From assembly GCA_902537945.1 (NCBI GenBank), contig CACBDG010000012.1, forward strand, positions 1-60,851: a stretch of 60,851 nt of DNA, written 5' to 3'. Source of the DNA: an uncultured SAR116 cluster alpha proteobacterium (lineage in GTDB: Bacteria; Pseudomonadota; Alphaproteobacteria; Puniceispirillales; Marisalimonadaceae). Below, piece after piece: positions 1 through 8,569 of the stretch. The notes under the pieces were generated by a model. It was not told where the DNA came from. It ran no database searches and saw only the letters and a program-made list of their open reading frames with translations. Within the stretch, counting starts at the first letter, position 1, and each line of letters opens with the position of its first letter. The translations under genes were made by a program, and so were the position numbers.

Positions 1-318
1 TTTGAATTCAAAATTTATTTGATTTTTATTTTTTAACACTTTTAAAGAAGAGTTTGAAGAAAAACATATTTTTGAATTATCCTTTAAAATAATTATAGCA
101 GGTTTTTCTCTAGTGCTTATATAATCACCATTTTTTATGTTTGTTTTTTCACTAAGTAAAAATCTATTTCCATGTATGTTTAATACATGAAATTTATTTT
201 CAATTTTAGAGATATTTATTTCTGAAAAAGAAGCGTTAGGGGAAATAGTTATCAATGAAAAAAATAGTAAGTATTTTACAATTTTTTTATAAGCAAAATT
301 TATTGAAAAGGTAGTCAT
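1..318 (-). CDS. FecR-like exported protein, N-terminal part (runs off the left edge)
   Basis: An open minus-strand frame runs without a stop from an ATG at 318 to the edge of the window, so about 106 residues are visible. It begins with basic residues and a hydrophobic stretch (KKIVKYLLFFSLITIS) ending near NASFSE, which looks like a signal peptide. After it comes a pattern resembling a FecR domain: a short beta segment, then GNRFLLSEKTNIKNGDYIST, then an A-I-I-I-L-K-D-N-S-K-I segment. FecR-type domains are periplasmic and take part in signalling or polymer binding; the role here is unknown. The start codon lies inside the 3' arm of a hairpin and has no visible Shine-Dalgarno sequence, so start and expression are uncertain. 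Confidence 0.6.
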   Translation of the reverse strand, partial: MTTFSINFAYKKIVKYLLFFSLITISPNASFSEINISKIENKFHVLNIHGNRFLLSEKTNIKNGDYISTREKPAIIILKDNSKICFSSNSSLKVLKNKNQINFEFK

Positions 319-333
319 AAATATATGACTACC
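310..333 (-). terminator. Hairpin terminator after the BMP binding-protein gene
   Basis: A perfect 9-bp inverted repeat (GGTAGTCAT at 310-318, ATGACTACC at 325-333) with a 6-base loop lies 12 bases after the stop of the BMP gene. On the minus strand it is followed by only four T residues, so it would be a weak intrinsic terminator or an mRNA 3'-end stabiliser. The 3' arm contains the ATG of the next gene. Confidence 0.55.
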
Positions 334-344
334 CAAAATTATGA

Positions 345-1469
345 TTAACCTGGAACTTTTCCATCTACACCTTGTAAATAATAATTCATACCCCAGAGTG
401 CACCATCATCAAGAGACTTACCAGCGGGAATTATTTCTTTTCCAGTGTTATCAACTAAAGGACCAGCAAAAATATTGATTGAACCATTTTTAAGTCCGTC
501 AAGTGTTTCTTGTGCTTTTTTTGCAACATTATCAGGCATATTTTGAAACTTAGATATTAATAACATATCTGATTTCAAACCACCCCAAACATTACCTGCC
601 CAATGATCAGGTCCGTCCCCAGTTGACCATTTTCCATTTCTTAAAGCTTCAATTTTTTTTATATAATAGGGTCCCCAGTTGTTAATAGAAGCAAATAACT
701 GAGCCTTAGGAGCAAAAGCTGACATATCAGTTGATTGTCCAAAACCTAATGCACCTTCTTTTTCAGCAATTTGAAGCATAGCTGGTGAGTCAGTATGTTG
801 TGCTAATACATCAGCACCTTCAGCTATATGAACCTTTGCTGCATCGGCTTCTTTTACTGGGTCATACCATGTATTTGCCCAAATAACAGAGATAGTTGCA
901 TCTTTATTCACAGATCTTAAACCTTGTGCAAAAGCGTTTATTCCCATTATCACCTCTGCTATTGGATAAGCTCCAATATAACCAATTTTATTTGTTTTGG
1001 TCATTAAGCCAGCAACTACACCTTGAATGTATCTACCTTCATAAAATCGTATATTTCCAGTAGCAACATTTGAAGATCTTTTATAGCCAGTAATATGCTC
1101 AAATTTCACATCAGGAAATTCTTTAGCAACTTTCAATGTTGGATCCATATATCCGAAAGAAGTAGTAAAAATAATTTCATTACCTTGGTTAGCTAATTCT
1201 CTAATTACTCTTGTCGCATCAGGGCCTTCAGGAACATTTTCAACTATTGAAGTTTTAACATCATTCCCAAAATGTTTTTCTACCATTTGTTTTCCAAGTT
1301 CATGTGCATAAGTCCAACCATGATCACCCGGAGTTGTTAAATAAACAAAACCTACTTTAGTTGCGGAACTTTCCTTGTCTGCCACTGGTACTTTAGCTTT
1401 GTCTTGATAAAACAAATAACCAACTGTACCAATTACAAGTACACCTATAATTATTATAATATTTCTCAT
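345..1469 (-). CDS. BMP-family ABC transporter substrate-binding protein
   Basis: A 374-residue periplasmic binding protein of the BMP (basic membrane protein, PnrA-like) family. Family traits visible are VGFVYLTTPGDHGWTYAHELG near residues 39-59, the TTSFGYMDPTLKVAKEFPDVKFEHITGY block, and GRYIQGVVAGLMTKTNKIGYIGA. The N-terminus is a single hydrophobic segment without a lipobox cysteine, so it is either a cleaved signal or a membrane anchor. BMP proteins usually bind purine nucleosides or bases; with purine catabolism 20-30 kb away, a purine ligand is likely but unproven. It is the last gene of the ATPase-permease-permease-binding protein series, 110 bases after the permease gene. GAGG precedes the ATG. 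Confidence 0.9.
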   Translation of the reverse strand: MRNIIIIIGVLVIGTVGYLFYQDKAKVPVADKESSATKVGFVYLTTPGDHGWTYAHELGKQMVEKHFGNDVKTSIVENVPEGPDATRVIRELANQGNEIIFTTSFGYMDPTLKVAKEFPDVKFEHITGYKRSSNVATGNIRFYEGRYIQGVVAGLMTKTNKIGYIGAYPIAEVIMGINAFAQGLRSVNKDATISVIWANTWYDPVKEADAAKVHIAEGADVLAQHTDSPAMLQIAEKEGALGFGQSTDMSAFAPKAQLFASINNWGPYYIKKIEALRNGKWSTGDGPDHWAGNVWGGLKSDMLLISKFQNMPDNVAKKAQETLDGLKNGSINIFAGPLVDNTGKEIIPAGKSLDDGALWGMNYYLQGVDGKVPG

Positions 1470-1579
1470 TTTATGACCTCAATTTAAATTTATTAAATTG
1501 TAGACTCAATAAAACAAATGACAATAAAAAAAAAAGTAATTTATTTTAATTTTTTTAATTTGTTAAAAATCTATTCAAT

Positions 1580-2491
1580 TTATTTATTATCAAAAAAAGG
1601 TTTGCCAAGTGATGACGGAACAACACTATTGTTTTTAGTTAATCTCCCTGAAATCATTGTTAATGCAAAAATAGTCGCTATGTATGGCATCATTGATAGT
1701 AACTGTGAAGGAATAGGCCAACCCCGTGCTTGTCCAACTAATTGAGCAATAGTTATTCCCCCAAATATTAGTGCCCCAACAATAATGCGCCAAGGTATCC
1801 AAGATGCAAATACAACTAAAGCGAGAGCAATCCATCCTCTGCCAGCTGTCATACCCTCTGACCAATGGGGTGTTAAAACTAAGGGTATATATGCTCCTCC
1901 AATTCCTGCACACATTCCTCCAAAACAAGTGGCATACCATCTTATTTTTTTTACTGGATATCCTACTGAGTGTGCGCTCTGATGATCATCCCCAACTGCC
2001 CTTAAAATAATTCCTGATTTTAAATATTTTAAAAAGAAAGATATAAAAATAATAATTGCTATAGATAAATAAGCTACAAAATCTTGTTTGAAAAAAATAC
2101 TACCAATTAGAGGCACATCTGATAATAAATAAATTTCAATTTTGGGTAATGATGGTATAGTCTTCCCAACCAAAGGTGCTCCTGCTAAACCAGTAAGACC
2201 AGTAGCAAATATAGTTAAACCCAAACCAGTAGCAACTTGATTAGTCATAAAATTTATTGTGAATACAGAAAAGATCGATGCCATAAATATACCTGACAAT
2301 GCTCCTGCAATTATTCCATAATAAGGGTTTTCAAGCCATAAAACTGCACCTAGAGCACCTACAGCTCCACTTAACATCATCCCTTCAACTCCAAGATTCA
2401 AAACACCACTTTTTTCAGCTATAAGTTCACCTGTTGCAGCTAGTAATAATGGGATTGAAGTCGCTATAATAGTTAAGATTAATGCTTCCAT
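1580..2491 (-). CDS. BMP-type ABC transporter permease (YufQ/NupC-like)
   Basis: A 303-residue inner-membrane permease with about eight hydrophobic segments. The GVLNLGVEGMMLSGAVGA block near residues 29-46 and GMTAGRGWIALALVVFASWIPWR near 214-236 are typical of the second permease of nucleoside ABC importers in the RbsC/BPD_transp_2 family. It pairs with the 359-residue permease encoded just upstream; the upstream TAA and this ATG share one base, indicating translational coupling. It should form the channel heterodimer through which the BMP ligand passes. A 110-base A/T-rich gap follows before the binding-protein gene. Confidence 0.88.
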   Translation of the reverse strand: MEALILTIIATSIPLLLAATGELIAEKSGVLNLGVEGMMLSGAVGALGAVLWLENPYYGIIAGALSGIFMASIFSVFTINFMTNQVATGLGLTIFATGLTGLAGAPLVGKTIPSLPKIEIYLLSDVPLIGSIFFKQDFVAYLSIAIIIFISFFLKYLKSGIILRAVGDDHQSAHSVGYPVKKIRWYATCFGGMCAGIGGAYIPLVLTPHWSEGMTAGRGWIALALVVFASWIPWRIIVGALIFGGITIAQLVGQARGWPIPSQLLSMMPYIATIFALTMISGRLTKNNSVVPSSLGKPFFDNK

Positions 2492-3570
2492 TATTTTTTA
2501 CCTTTAGACCATTTAACTTTATATTTTTGAAGAGTTTCACCTGTTAACAAAAAAAAGAGTAAAATACCTTCAAATAAACCAGTTACAACTTTTGGTATAC
2601 CCATGGTCATTTGAGCATTATCAGCTCCAAGCTTAACTGTTGCTATAATTATTCCAGCAAATAAAATTCCAACGGGATTTAATCTTCCAAGAAAAGCAAC
2701 AATTATTGCAGTAAATCCATACCCAAAAGATACTTCTGGTTGTAATTGACCTATATTTGCTGACACTTCAATTACTCCTGCCACTCCAGCTAAACCACCA
2801 GATAATAATAGGACAGTAATAGTTATTGAATCTTGTTTGAAGCCTGCAAATTTTGCAGCCTGTGGTGCAGATCCTAATACATTTATTTTAAAACCACTTA
2901 AAGTTTTATTAACAAAAATCCAAGAAAGAGGAATTAATAAGAAAACAAAAAAAATTCCATAATGAAGTTGTCCAAGAAAACCAATTCCTGGAAAAGGTAT
3001 TTTATTGATTAAAGCTCCTTCAGGATAAGGTTTAGATAATGGAAACCCAAAACTCATTGGGTCCCTAAGTGGCCCTCTTACAATAAAATCTATAAATAAC
3101 ATTGCAACATAAACCAGCATTAAACTTACTAAAATTTCATTCACATTTAATTTAGTTTTCAAAATTGCTGGTATAAATGCCCATAATGCTCCCCCAACAA
3201 AGCCAGCTATTATAGTAATTAGTAAGAAGAACTTTGTTTCAATATTTGGAAATGACAATGCTATGAAGCCAGCCAATAAAGCTCCCATAATAAACTGACC
3301 CTCAGCTCCAATATTCCAAACATTTGATTTAAAACATAACATCAAACCAGTGCCGATAATAATTAGCGGGCAAGCTTTAACTAAAATATCACTAATTCTG
3401 TCTATTCTTGAGAAAGGGGATACAAAAATTTGATATAAAGTTTCAACTGGGTTATAGCCTAGGAATGTAAAAATTAGTAAACCAAAAAATATTGTAAAAA
3501 CTATCGACAATATAGGGGCTATAATTAACCAGTTTTTTGAAACTTTATCTCTTGGTATAAACGTAATCAT
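2491..3570 (-). CDS. BMP-type ABC transporter permease (YufP/NupP-like)
   Basis: A 359-residue multi-pass inner-membrane protein of the RbsC/BPD_transp_2 permease family. After an N-terminal hydrophobic segment it carries GTGLMLCFKSNVWNIGAEGQFIMGALLAG (about 74-102), a hallmark of this permease class, and later KFAGFKQDSITITVLLLSGGLAGVAGVIEV. Its ATG overlaps the ATPase stop codon (ATGA). Together with the 303-residue permease it should form the membrane channel of a nucleoside/purine importer. Length and topology are normal for the family. Confidence 0.88.
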   Translation of the reverse strand: MITFIPRDKVSKNWLIIAPILSIVFTIFFGLLIFTFLGYNPVETLYQIFVSPFSRIDRISDILVKACPLIIIGTGLMLCFKSNVWNIGAEGQFIMGALLAGFIALSFPNIETKFFLLITIIAGFVGGALWAFIPAILKTKLNVNEILVSLMLVYVAMLFIDFIVRGPLRDPMSFGFPLSKPYPEGALINKIPFPGIGFLGQLHYGIFFVFLLIPLSWIFVNKTLSGFKINVLGSAPQAAKFAGFKQDSITITVLLLSGGLAGVAGVIEVSANIGQLQPEVSFGYGFTAIIVAFLGRLNPVGILFAGIIIATVKLGADNAQMTMGIPKVVTGLFEGILLFFLLTGETLQKYKVKWSKGKK

Positions 3571-5123
3571 TTAATAGATTCCATTTTTTGCTTTTCTTTA
3601 CTTTTACCTCCCATTAGCAATCCAACATCTGTAGCCGTTATTTCTCTGACATTAAATATTTTACTCAAAACACCTTGATTGATTACGCAAATTTTATCTG
3701 ATAATTCAAAAATTTCTTCTAAATCTTGACTTATTAAGATAACTGCTTTTCCACTTTGAGAAAGATCTAATAGTTTTTGTCTAATTGCAGTTGCAGCTCC
3801 AATGTCAACTCCCCAAGTTGGTTGAGAAAAAATTGCAACTTTAGGATTGTTGGCCAAAGATCTTCCTAAAATAAATTTTTGCAAATTTCCTCCTGATAAC
3901 TGACTAGCTAAAGGATCTGTTTCAGGACACCTTACATCATTATTTTTTATTATTTTTTTACTTTCATCTAAGCTGTTTCGAGGATTATTTAATAGATTAA
4001 TTATCCAACTTTTAGTATTATTGTATTTGAAAAAATAAGTAAGGAATGTATTTTCACTTAAAGTGAAGTTTGGCACTGTTGCATGAAAAGTTCTCTCTTC
4101 TGGTATTGTTTCAATTCCAAGTTTCCGTCTTTCATTTATGTTAGTTTTACCAATGGGTAATTCATCTAAAAGTATTTGGTCATTATCTGCACAATTGACT
4201 TCACCACTTAAGATTTCCATTAACTCTACCTGTCCATTACCAGCAATTCCAGCAATCCCTAAAATCTCTCCATAATTCACTTGTAAATTTATATTTGTTA
4301 AAGAAATCCCAAATTCGTGATTTTTCTCTTTATCTAAATTTTTTATTTCAAATGCAATATTTTTAGTTTTTGTTTTTATAGTTTTTTTAAGTTCAGTAAT
4401 TTTTTTACCAACCATTGTCTCAGCTAAAAAATTGGTTGTTGTTTTTTTTGCGTCAATTGTTGCAATAGATTTTCCTGATTTTAAAATGGTTACTTTATCA
4501 GCTAACTCAATTATTTCTTCTAATTTGTGACTGATGTAAAGTATAGAGCATCCAGAGGATGCAAGTTTTTTTAAAATTTTAAATAAATTTTTTATTTCTT
4601 GAGGTGTAAGAACTGAAGTTGGTTCATCCATAATTAGTAAATTTGGATTTTGCATTAAGCATCTAATAATCTCAACTCTTTGTTTTTCGCCAACAGATAA
4701 CTCACTAACTAATTTGAAAGGATCAACAAATAATTCCCAATTTTTTGACAGTTTCTTTATTTCATTAACTACTTCACTAAACTTAAATTTTTTATCTAGC
4801 GCGATTAAAATATTCTCTGCAACTGTAAGAGCAGGAAAAAGAGAAAAATGTTGAAAAACCATTCCTATACCGTTTTTACGAGCTACATTGGGTGATGTTA
4901 TAGAAATTTTCTGGTTATTAATTTCAATTGACCCACTGTCTGGTTGAAGGACACCATAAAATATTTTTACCAATGTTGATTTGCCAGCACCATTTTCTCC
5001 CAAGAGCGCGTGTATTTGTCCCTTAGCAATAGAAATATCTATGTTTTCATTTGCAACAAAATTACCAAACGATTTACAAATTTTTGTTGCTTTTAAAAGA
5101 ACATTTAATTCTTTTTTGGCCAT
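3567..5123 (-). CDS. BMP-type ABC transporter ATP-binding protein (two ABC domains)
   Basis: A 518-residue ATPase with two ABC modules in tandem, as in RbsA/YufO. The N-terminal module has an intact Walker A (GENGAGKST, about 42-50), signature (LSVGEKQR) and Walker B (LLIMDEPTS). The C-terminal module has a degenerate Walker A (GIAGNGQVELME) and an SQPT in place of DEPT, the usual asymmetry for this family. It should power the two permeases encoded downstream with overlapping start/stop codons. It is the first gene of the four-gene transporter operon; the 65 bases between it and the next upstream gene may hold the promoter. Confidence 0.9.
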   Translation of the reverse strand: MAKKELNVLLKATKICKSFGNFVANENIDISIAKGQIHALLGENGAGKSTLVKIFYGVLQPDSGSIEINNQKISITSPNVARKNGIGMVFQHFSLFPALTVAENILIALDKKFKFSEVVNEIKKLSKNWELFVDPFKLVSELSVGEKQRVEIIRCLMQNPNLLIMDEPTSVLTPQEIKNLFKILKKLASSGCSILYISHKLEEIIELADKVTILKSGKSIATIDAKKTTTNFLAETMVGKKITELKKTIKTKTKNIAFEIKNLDKEKNHEFGISLTNINLQVNYGEILGIAGIAGNGQVELMEILSGEVNCADNDQILLDELPIGKTNINERRKLGIETIPEERTFHATVPNFTLSENTFLTYFFKYNNTKSWIINLLNNPRNSLDESKKIIKNNDVRCPETDPLASQLSGGNLQKFILGRSLANNPKVAIFSQPTWGVDIGAATAIRQKLLDLSQSGKAVILISQDLEEIFELSDKICVINQGVLSKIFNVREITATDVGLLMGGKSKEKQKMESIK

Positions 5124-5188
5124 TAAAACACCTAATTTGATTAAAACTTAATAAATTAAAAATGAGGATAACAAACAAATATAAGTAT

Positions 5189-5374
5189 TCAATTCTTTTG
5201 TTTTGATGTTTTTAGTATTAGAAAAATTAAAATGGCAACTGAAATAAATATTATAGAAATAAATAAGTTGAAGTTGCTAACATGCATTTTGTCAAACCCA
5301 CATGCAAATATTATAGCTGTTGCAATAATTATCATTAACCAATGAATAGGTTTTCCTAAAAATATTTTATTCAT
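5189..5374 (-). CDS. Small two-segment membrane protein co-translated with the TAXI-TRAP permease
   Basis: A 61-residue protein with two hydrophobic stretches (about 12-26 and 34-53) and a basic C-terminus. Its ATG overlaps the TGA of the TRAP permease gene (ATGA), so it is probably translated by coupling. I do not recognise the family. The position directly after a fused TRAP permease suggests an accessory subunit or stabiliser of that transporter, but this rests only on context. The coupling and the clear hydrophobic pattern make it more likely to be real than a random frame. Confidence 0.6.
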   Translation of the reverse strand: MNKIFLGKPIHWLMIIIATAIIFACGFDKMHVSNFNLFISIIFISVAILIFLILKTSKQKN

Positions 5375-7386
5375 ATTGATGCCTTCAACGTGAAATTAAG
5401 TTTTCCTTGTAGATTATATATTACCATTAGAATGAGTATACCTATTAAATTGTAGTAAATACCATCTATCCCGTAAATATTTTGTAATGGTGGAATTAAT
5501 AGAGTTACTGACCCAATTAGAGCTAAAGTTCGTTTGAAAGCATTAAGTTTACCATTAAACCAGCCCTCAAGGCCTAATGTCATACACCAATAAGCTAAAA
5601 GAACTGAAATTAAACTATAAATACTCCATATAATTGGTCCCTCCATCAACAATGAGGGGTTATAAACAAATGCAAAGGGGACAATATATTTAGCTATTCC
5701 AACCTTGCTTGATTCAACAGCTGTTGACATTGGTGGAGATTTTGCTATTGCAGCACCTGCAAATGATGCCAGAGCAACAGGAGGTGTGATTGTTGAAACA
5801 ACTCCAAAATAAAATGCAAACATGTGAGCTGCAATTGGCAAGATACCAGATTCTATTAATGATGGAACGATAAGTGCAGCAACAGTGATATAAACAGCAG
5901 TTGTAGTCATTCCCATGCCAAGAATAATAGCAGATATTGCTGTTAAGCATAACAAGATGAATAAAACACCGCCTGACAGGTCTATAACTGATTGTGTGAA
6001 TTTAAGCCCTAGACCCGAAACAAAAACGGAGCCAATAATAATTCCAGCACAAGCACATGCTATTGTAACTGGCACAGTTGATTTGATGCCACTCTCAAAT
6101 GCTCCTAATAAATCAACAACTGACATCCTTGTATTTTTTTTAATAAAACTAAGAACTATTACAGAAACAATACTCCAAAAACCAGCTGTCATAGCAGTTT
6201 TTCCATAAATCAAAAGTCCTATTAGAACAACAAGTGAAAGCAACATATGTCCTCCACTTTTAAGAACTTCTATTACATTTGGTAAAACAGATTTATCAAT
6301 TTTTTCAATACCATGTTTTTCTGCTTCAACATGGACCATAAAATAAATTGTAGTAAAATATAAAAAAGCTGGAATTATTGCAGCTAAAATTACATATGAA
6401 TATGGAGCCTCTAAAAATTCAGCCATTATAAATGCAGCAGCACCCATTATCGGAGGAGTAATTTGTCCTCCGGAAGAAGCACATGCTTCAACCGCAGCTG
6501 CAAATTTTGCTCTATATCCATAATTTTTCATCAATGGAATAGTAAATGATCCAGTCGTTACAACATTCGCAACAGCAGATCCATAAACCGTTCCAGTCAT
6601 GCCTGATGCTACTACAGCTGCTTTAGCAGGTCCCCCGGTTCTATGGCCTGTAAGCGCAACTGCTAAATCAACAAAAAATCTTCCAACACCTGATCTTATT
6701 AAAATTCCACCAAAAATTATAAATAGAACAATATACGTCGAAGCAACATAAAGTGGTATTCCATATATTCCGTCAGATGTCATAAATAAGGTATCTATGT
6801 ATTTAGCTAATCTTGTTGGAGGACCATAAAAAAAACCAAAAAACTTGTGCGCATATAAAGCATGTAACATAAAAAAACCTGCGACAAATACCATAGCCCA
6901 ACCAACGGCTCTTCTAGTTGCATCTAAAACAATAAATATAAGTATGGATCCTACAATTATATCTCCAATATATTTGTCTCCGTATCTCATCATAAAGTTT
7001 TCAACATCCCAGGTCGTCCATAACTGGACAAAAATTATTGAAAGTATAATTATTAGATCGTAACAAAAACCAAGATATCTTAAAAAATTACCCTTTTTGT
7101 CATTTTTTATAATTACGGGATCTTTAATATTATTTCGAAATAGAGGGTAAATAAACACCGCTAAAACCATCATGGCAGATAGATGGATTGATCTAAATGA
7201 TCTACCTTCAGGAGTTCCATAAACTGCAACAAATAAATGGTAAAATGCCAATCCAATTGATAGCCATGAGCAAAGAACTATAATCCAATAATAAATTGAT
7301 TTATCTTTGTTCCATTCAAGTAATTCATCAAAGAAACTTATTTCTTTAACTTCGTTATATACTAATTTTTTGGTATTTTGCGCCAT
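5371..7386 (-). CDS. TRAP transporter, fused small/large permease (TAXI type)
   Basis: A 671-residue integral membrane protein in which the small (DctQ-like) and large (DctM-like) TRAP permease domains are fused, as usual for TAXI systems. An N-terminal region of several membrane helices is followed near residue 240 by the large-domain core, with AVVASGMTGTVYGSAVANVVTTGSFTIPLMKNYGY and ASSGGQITPPIMGAAAFIMAEF, both typical of DctM. It works with the TAXI binding protein encoded 57 bases upstream, probably as a sodium-dependent symporter. The divergent acyl-CoA/dicarboxylate operon suggests it imports that pathway's substrate. Confidence 0.92.
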   Translation of the reverse strand: MAQNTKKLVYNEVKEISFFDELLEWNKDKSIYYWIIVLCSWLSIGLAFYHLFVAVYGTPEGRSFRSIHLSAMMVLAVFIYPLFRNNIKDPVIIKNDKKGNFLRYLGFCYDLIIILSIIFVQLWTTWDVENFMMRYGDKYIGDIIVGSILIFIVLDATRRAVGWAMVFVAGFFMLHALYAHKFFGFFYGPPTRLAKYIDTLFMTSDGIYGIPLYVASTYIVLFIIFGGILIRSGVGRFFVDLAVALTGHRTGGPAKAAVVASGMTGTVYGSAVANVVTTGSFTIPLMKNYGYRAKFAAAVEACASSGGQITPPIMGAAAFIMAEFLEAPYSYVILAAIIPAFLYFTTIYFMVHVEAEKHGIEKIDKSVLPNVIEVLKSGGHMLLSLVVLIGLLIYGKTAMTAGFWSIVSVIVLSFIKKNTRMSVVDLLGAFESGIKSTVPVTIACACAGIIIGSVFVSGLGLKFTQSVIDLSGGVLFILLCLTAISAIILGMGMTTTAVYITVAALIVPSLIESGILPIAAHMFAFYFGVVSTITPPVALASFAGAAIAKSPPMSTAVESSKVGIAKYIVPFAFVYNPSLLMEGPIIWSIYSLISVLLAYWCMTLGLEGWFNGKLNAFKRTLALIGSVTLLIPPLQNIYGIDGIYYNLIGILILMVIYNLQGKLNFTLKASI

Positions 7387-7407
7387 TTAAATAAAATATT
7401 AATATAC

Positions 7408-7434
7408 AGAAAGGCACAAAAACTGTGCCTTTCT
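7408..7434 (-). promoter_or_regulatory. Hairpin between TAXI binding-protein and permease genes
   Basis: A perfect 10-bp inverted repeat (AGAAAGGCAC at 7408-7417, GTGCCTTTCT at 7425-7434, loop of 7) lies just after the stop of the binding-protein gene and before the permease gene. On the minus strand it is followed by GTATATT rather than a T-run, so it is not a classical terminator. A 3'-end stabiliser or processing site that keeps binding-protein mRNA more abundant than permease mRNA is the likeliest role. Confidence 0.6.
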
Positions 7435-7443
7435 ATCTAAAAT

Positions 7444-8400
7444 TTACATAACACCTTGTTCTTTATAGTACTTTGCAGCTCCAGGATGAATTGGTACTGC
7501 TGCACCATTAACAGCGTCTTTTAAGATTACTTTTTTCCAAACGCTTTTCACTTTTACAAACTCAGCATGATTGTCCCAAAAAGCTTTTGTCATTTTGTAT
7601 ACTAAATCATCAGACAAATCTTTATGCACAATCATAGAAGTTACAATACCTAATGTTGGTATATCCTTGTCGAGTGATTTGTAAGCGCTAGCAGGAATTT
7701 TACCATAAATATAACCTGGATTATTTTTAACAATCCTATCTATTCTGTCTTTAGGAAGACCAATAAATCTGATACCAGGACTATTTTCAAGTTCAATAAA
7801 ACTAGCCTGTGGAACAGAAGTTGCAGCCATAAAAACATCTGCTTGTCCGTCTTTCATCAGAGCAACTGATTCCTTATAACTAACCATATGAACTACACCA
7901 CCATTTTTCTTGATAGTATTAAAATCATACCCATAGTCTTTTATTATTGATTCACAAAATGCAGTACCTGTCCATTTTGGTTTACCAGGACTGATATTGG
8001 CTGACTTCATATCTTCAAAACCTTTAATTTTTGAATCTGCTCTTACAGCAACTTGAAAAGCTGCAGGATATAAAGTTGCAAAATATCTTACATTTTTATG
8101 TGCCTTTTTAAATTTACCTTTTCCTGAATAGCCATTGGCAACTGTGTGAGCATATGTCCATCCAATCTCAGCATCGCCTCCATCAACAGACATTACATTT
8201 GATATTCCACCACCAGAAGTATTAGATGTTGAAACTCCCTTAATATTAGTTTCCATAACTTGCATTACTTTTGCGCCAAGGGGATACCAAGATCCACCTG
8301 AAGGTCCAGATACCATTCTGAGAAACTGATCAGAATATGCAACGGATGATGTTACTAATAAAGAAGAAGCAACTAGTAGTACACTTGAAATACGTTTCAT
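7444..8400 (-). CDS. TAXI-family TRAP transporter substrate-binding protein
   Basis: A 318-residue periplasmic protein. The first 23 residues form a signal peptide (MKRISSVLL..., ending near VAYSDQ). The mature start FLRMVSGPSGGSWYPLGAKV and the DAEIGWTYAHTVANGYSG region are typical of TAXI (TRAP-associated extracytoplasmic immunogenic) proteins. It captures the ligand for the fused permease downstream. A GGGGG ribosome-binding site lies 5 bases before the ATG, unusually strong for this window, consistent with high expression. The ligand is not evident; the divergent HMG-CoA-lyase operon hints at an organic acid. Confidence 0.92.
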   Translation of the reverse strand: MKRISSVLLVASSLLVTSSVAYSDQFLRMVSGPSGGSWYPLGAKVMQVMETNIKGVSTSNTSGGGISNVMSVDGGDAEIGWTYAHTVANGYSGKGKFKKAHKNVRYFATLYPAAFQVAVRADSKIKGFEDMKSANISPGKPKWTGTAFCESIIKDYGYDFNTIKKNGGVVHMVSYKESVALMKDGQADVFMAATSVPQASFIELENSPGIRFIGLPKDRIDRIVKNNPGYIYGKIPASAYKSLDKDIPTLGIVTSMIVHKDLSDDLVYKMTKAFWDNHAEFVKVKSVWKKVILKDAVNGAAVPIHPGAAKYYKEQGVM

Positions 8401-8569
8401 TTAAACCCCCGAATAAATTAAGTTGTTAAGAATTTAATAGTATCACAATTTATTTCTAAAAACGTCAAGCGATAGTTCATTTTTTTATTAATAATTTTTT
8501 ATTAAGGTTTAATTAGAAATAAAAAGAGTGTAAAAGTATTAACACTAAGATGTCTAAAGGTATATAAAC
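8401..8569. promoter_or_regulatory. Divergent promoter region with an 11-bp inverted repeat
   Basis: The 169 bases between the TAXI binding-protein gene and the HMG-CoA lyase gene must carry promoters for both operons. TTTATTTCTAA at 8449-8459 and TTAGAAATAAA at 8513-8523 form a perfect 11-bp inverted repeat, 53 bases apart, one copy towards each gene. This may be a pair of binding sites for one regulator, but the region is A/T-rich and chance cannot be excluded. No regulator is encoded nearby. Confidence 0.4.

Noticed and set aside
1518-1745. Plus-strand open frame overlapping the end of the BMP permease gene
   Set aside because: It is the shadow of the minus-strand permease, has no family resemblance and begins in an A/T-rich gap. 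Many similar antisense frames elsewhere were left out for the same reason.
5371-7386. Two separate genes for DctQ and DctM
   Set aside because: The frame is continuous over 671 codons with no internal stop, and fused permeases are usual for TAXI systems, so this is one gene.
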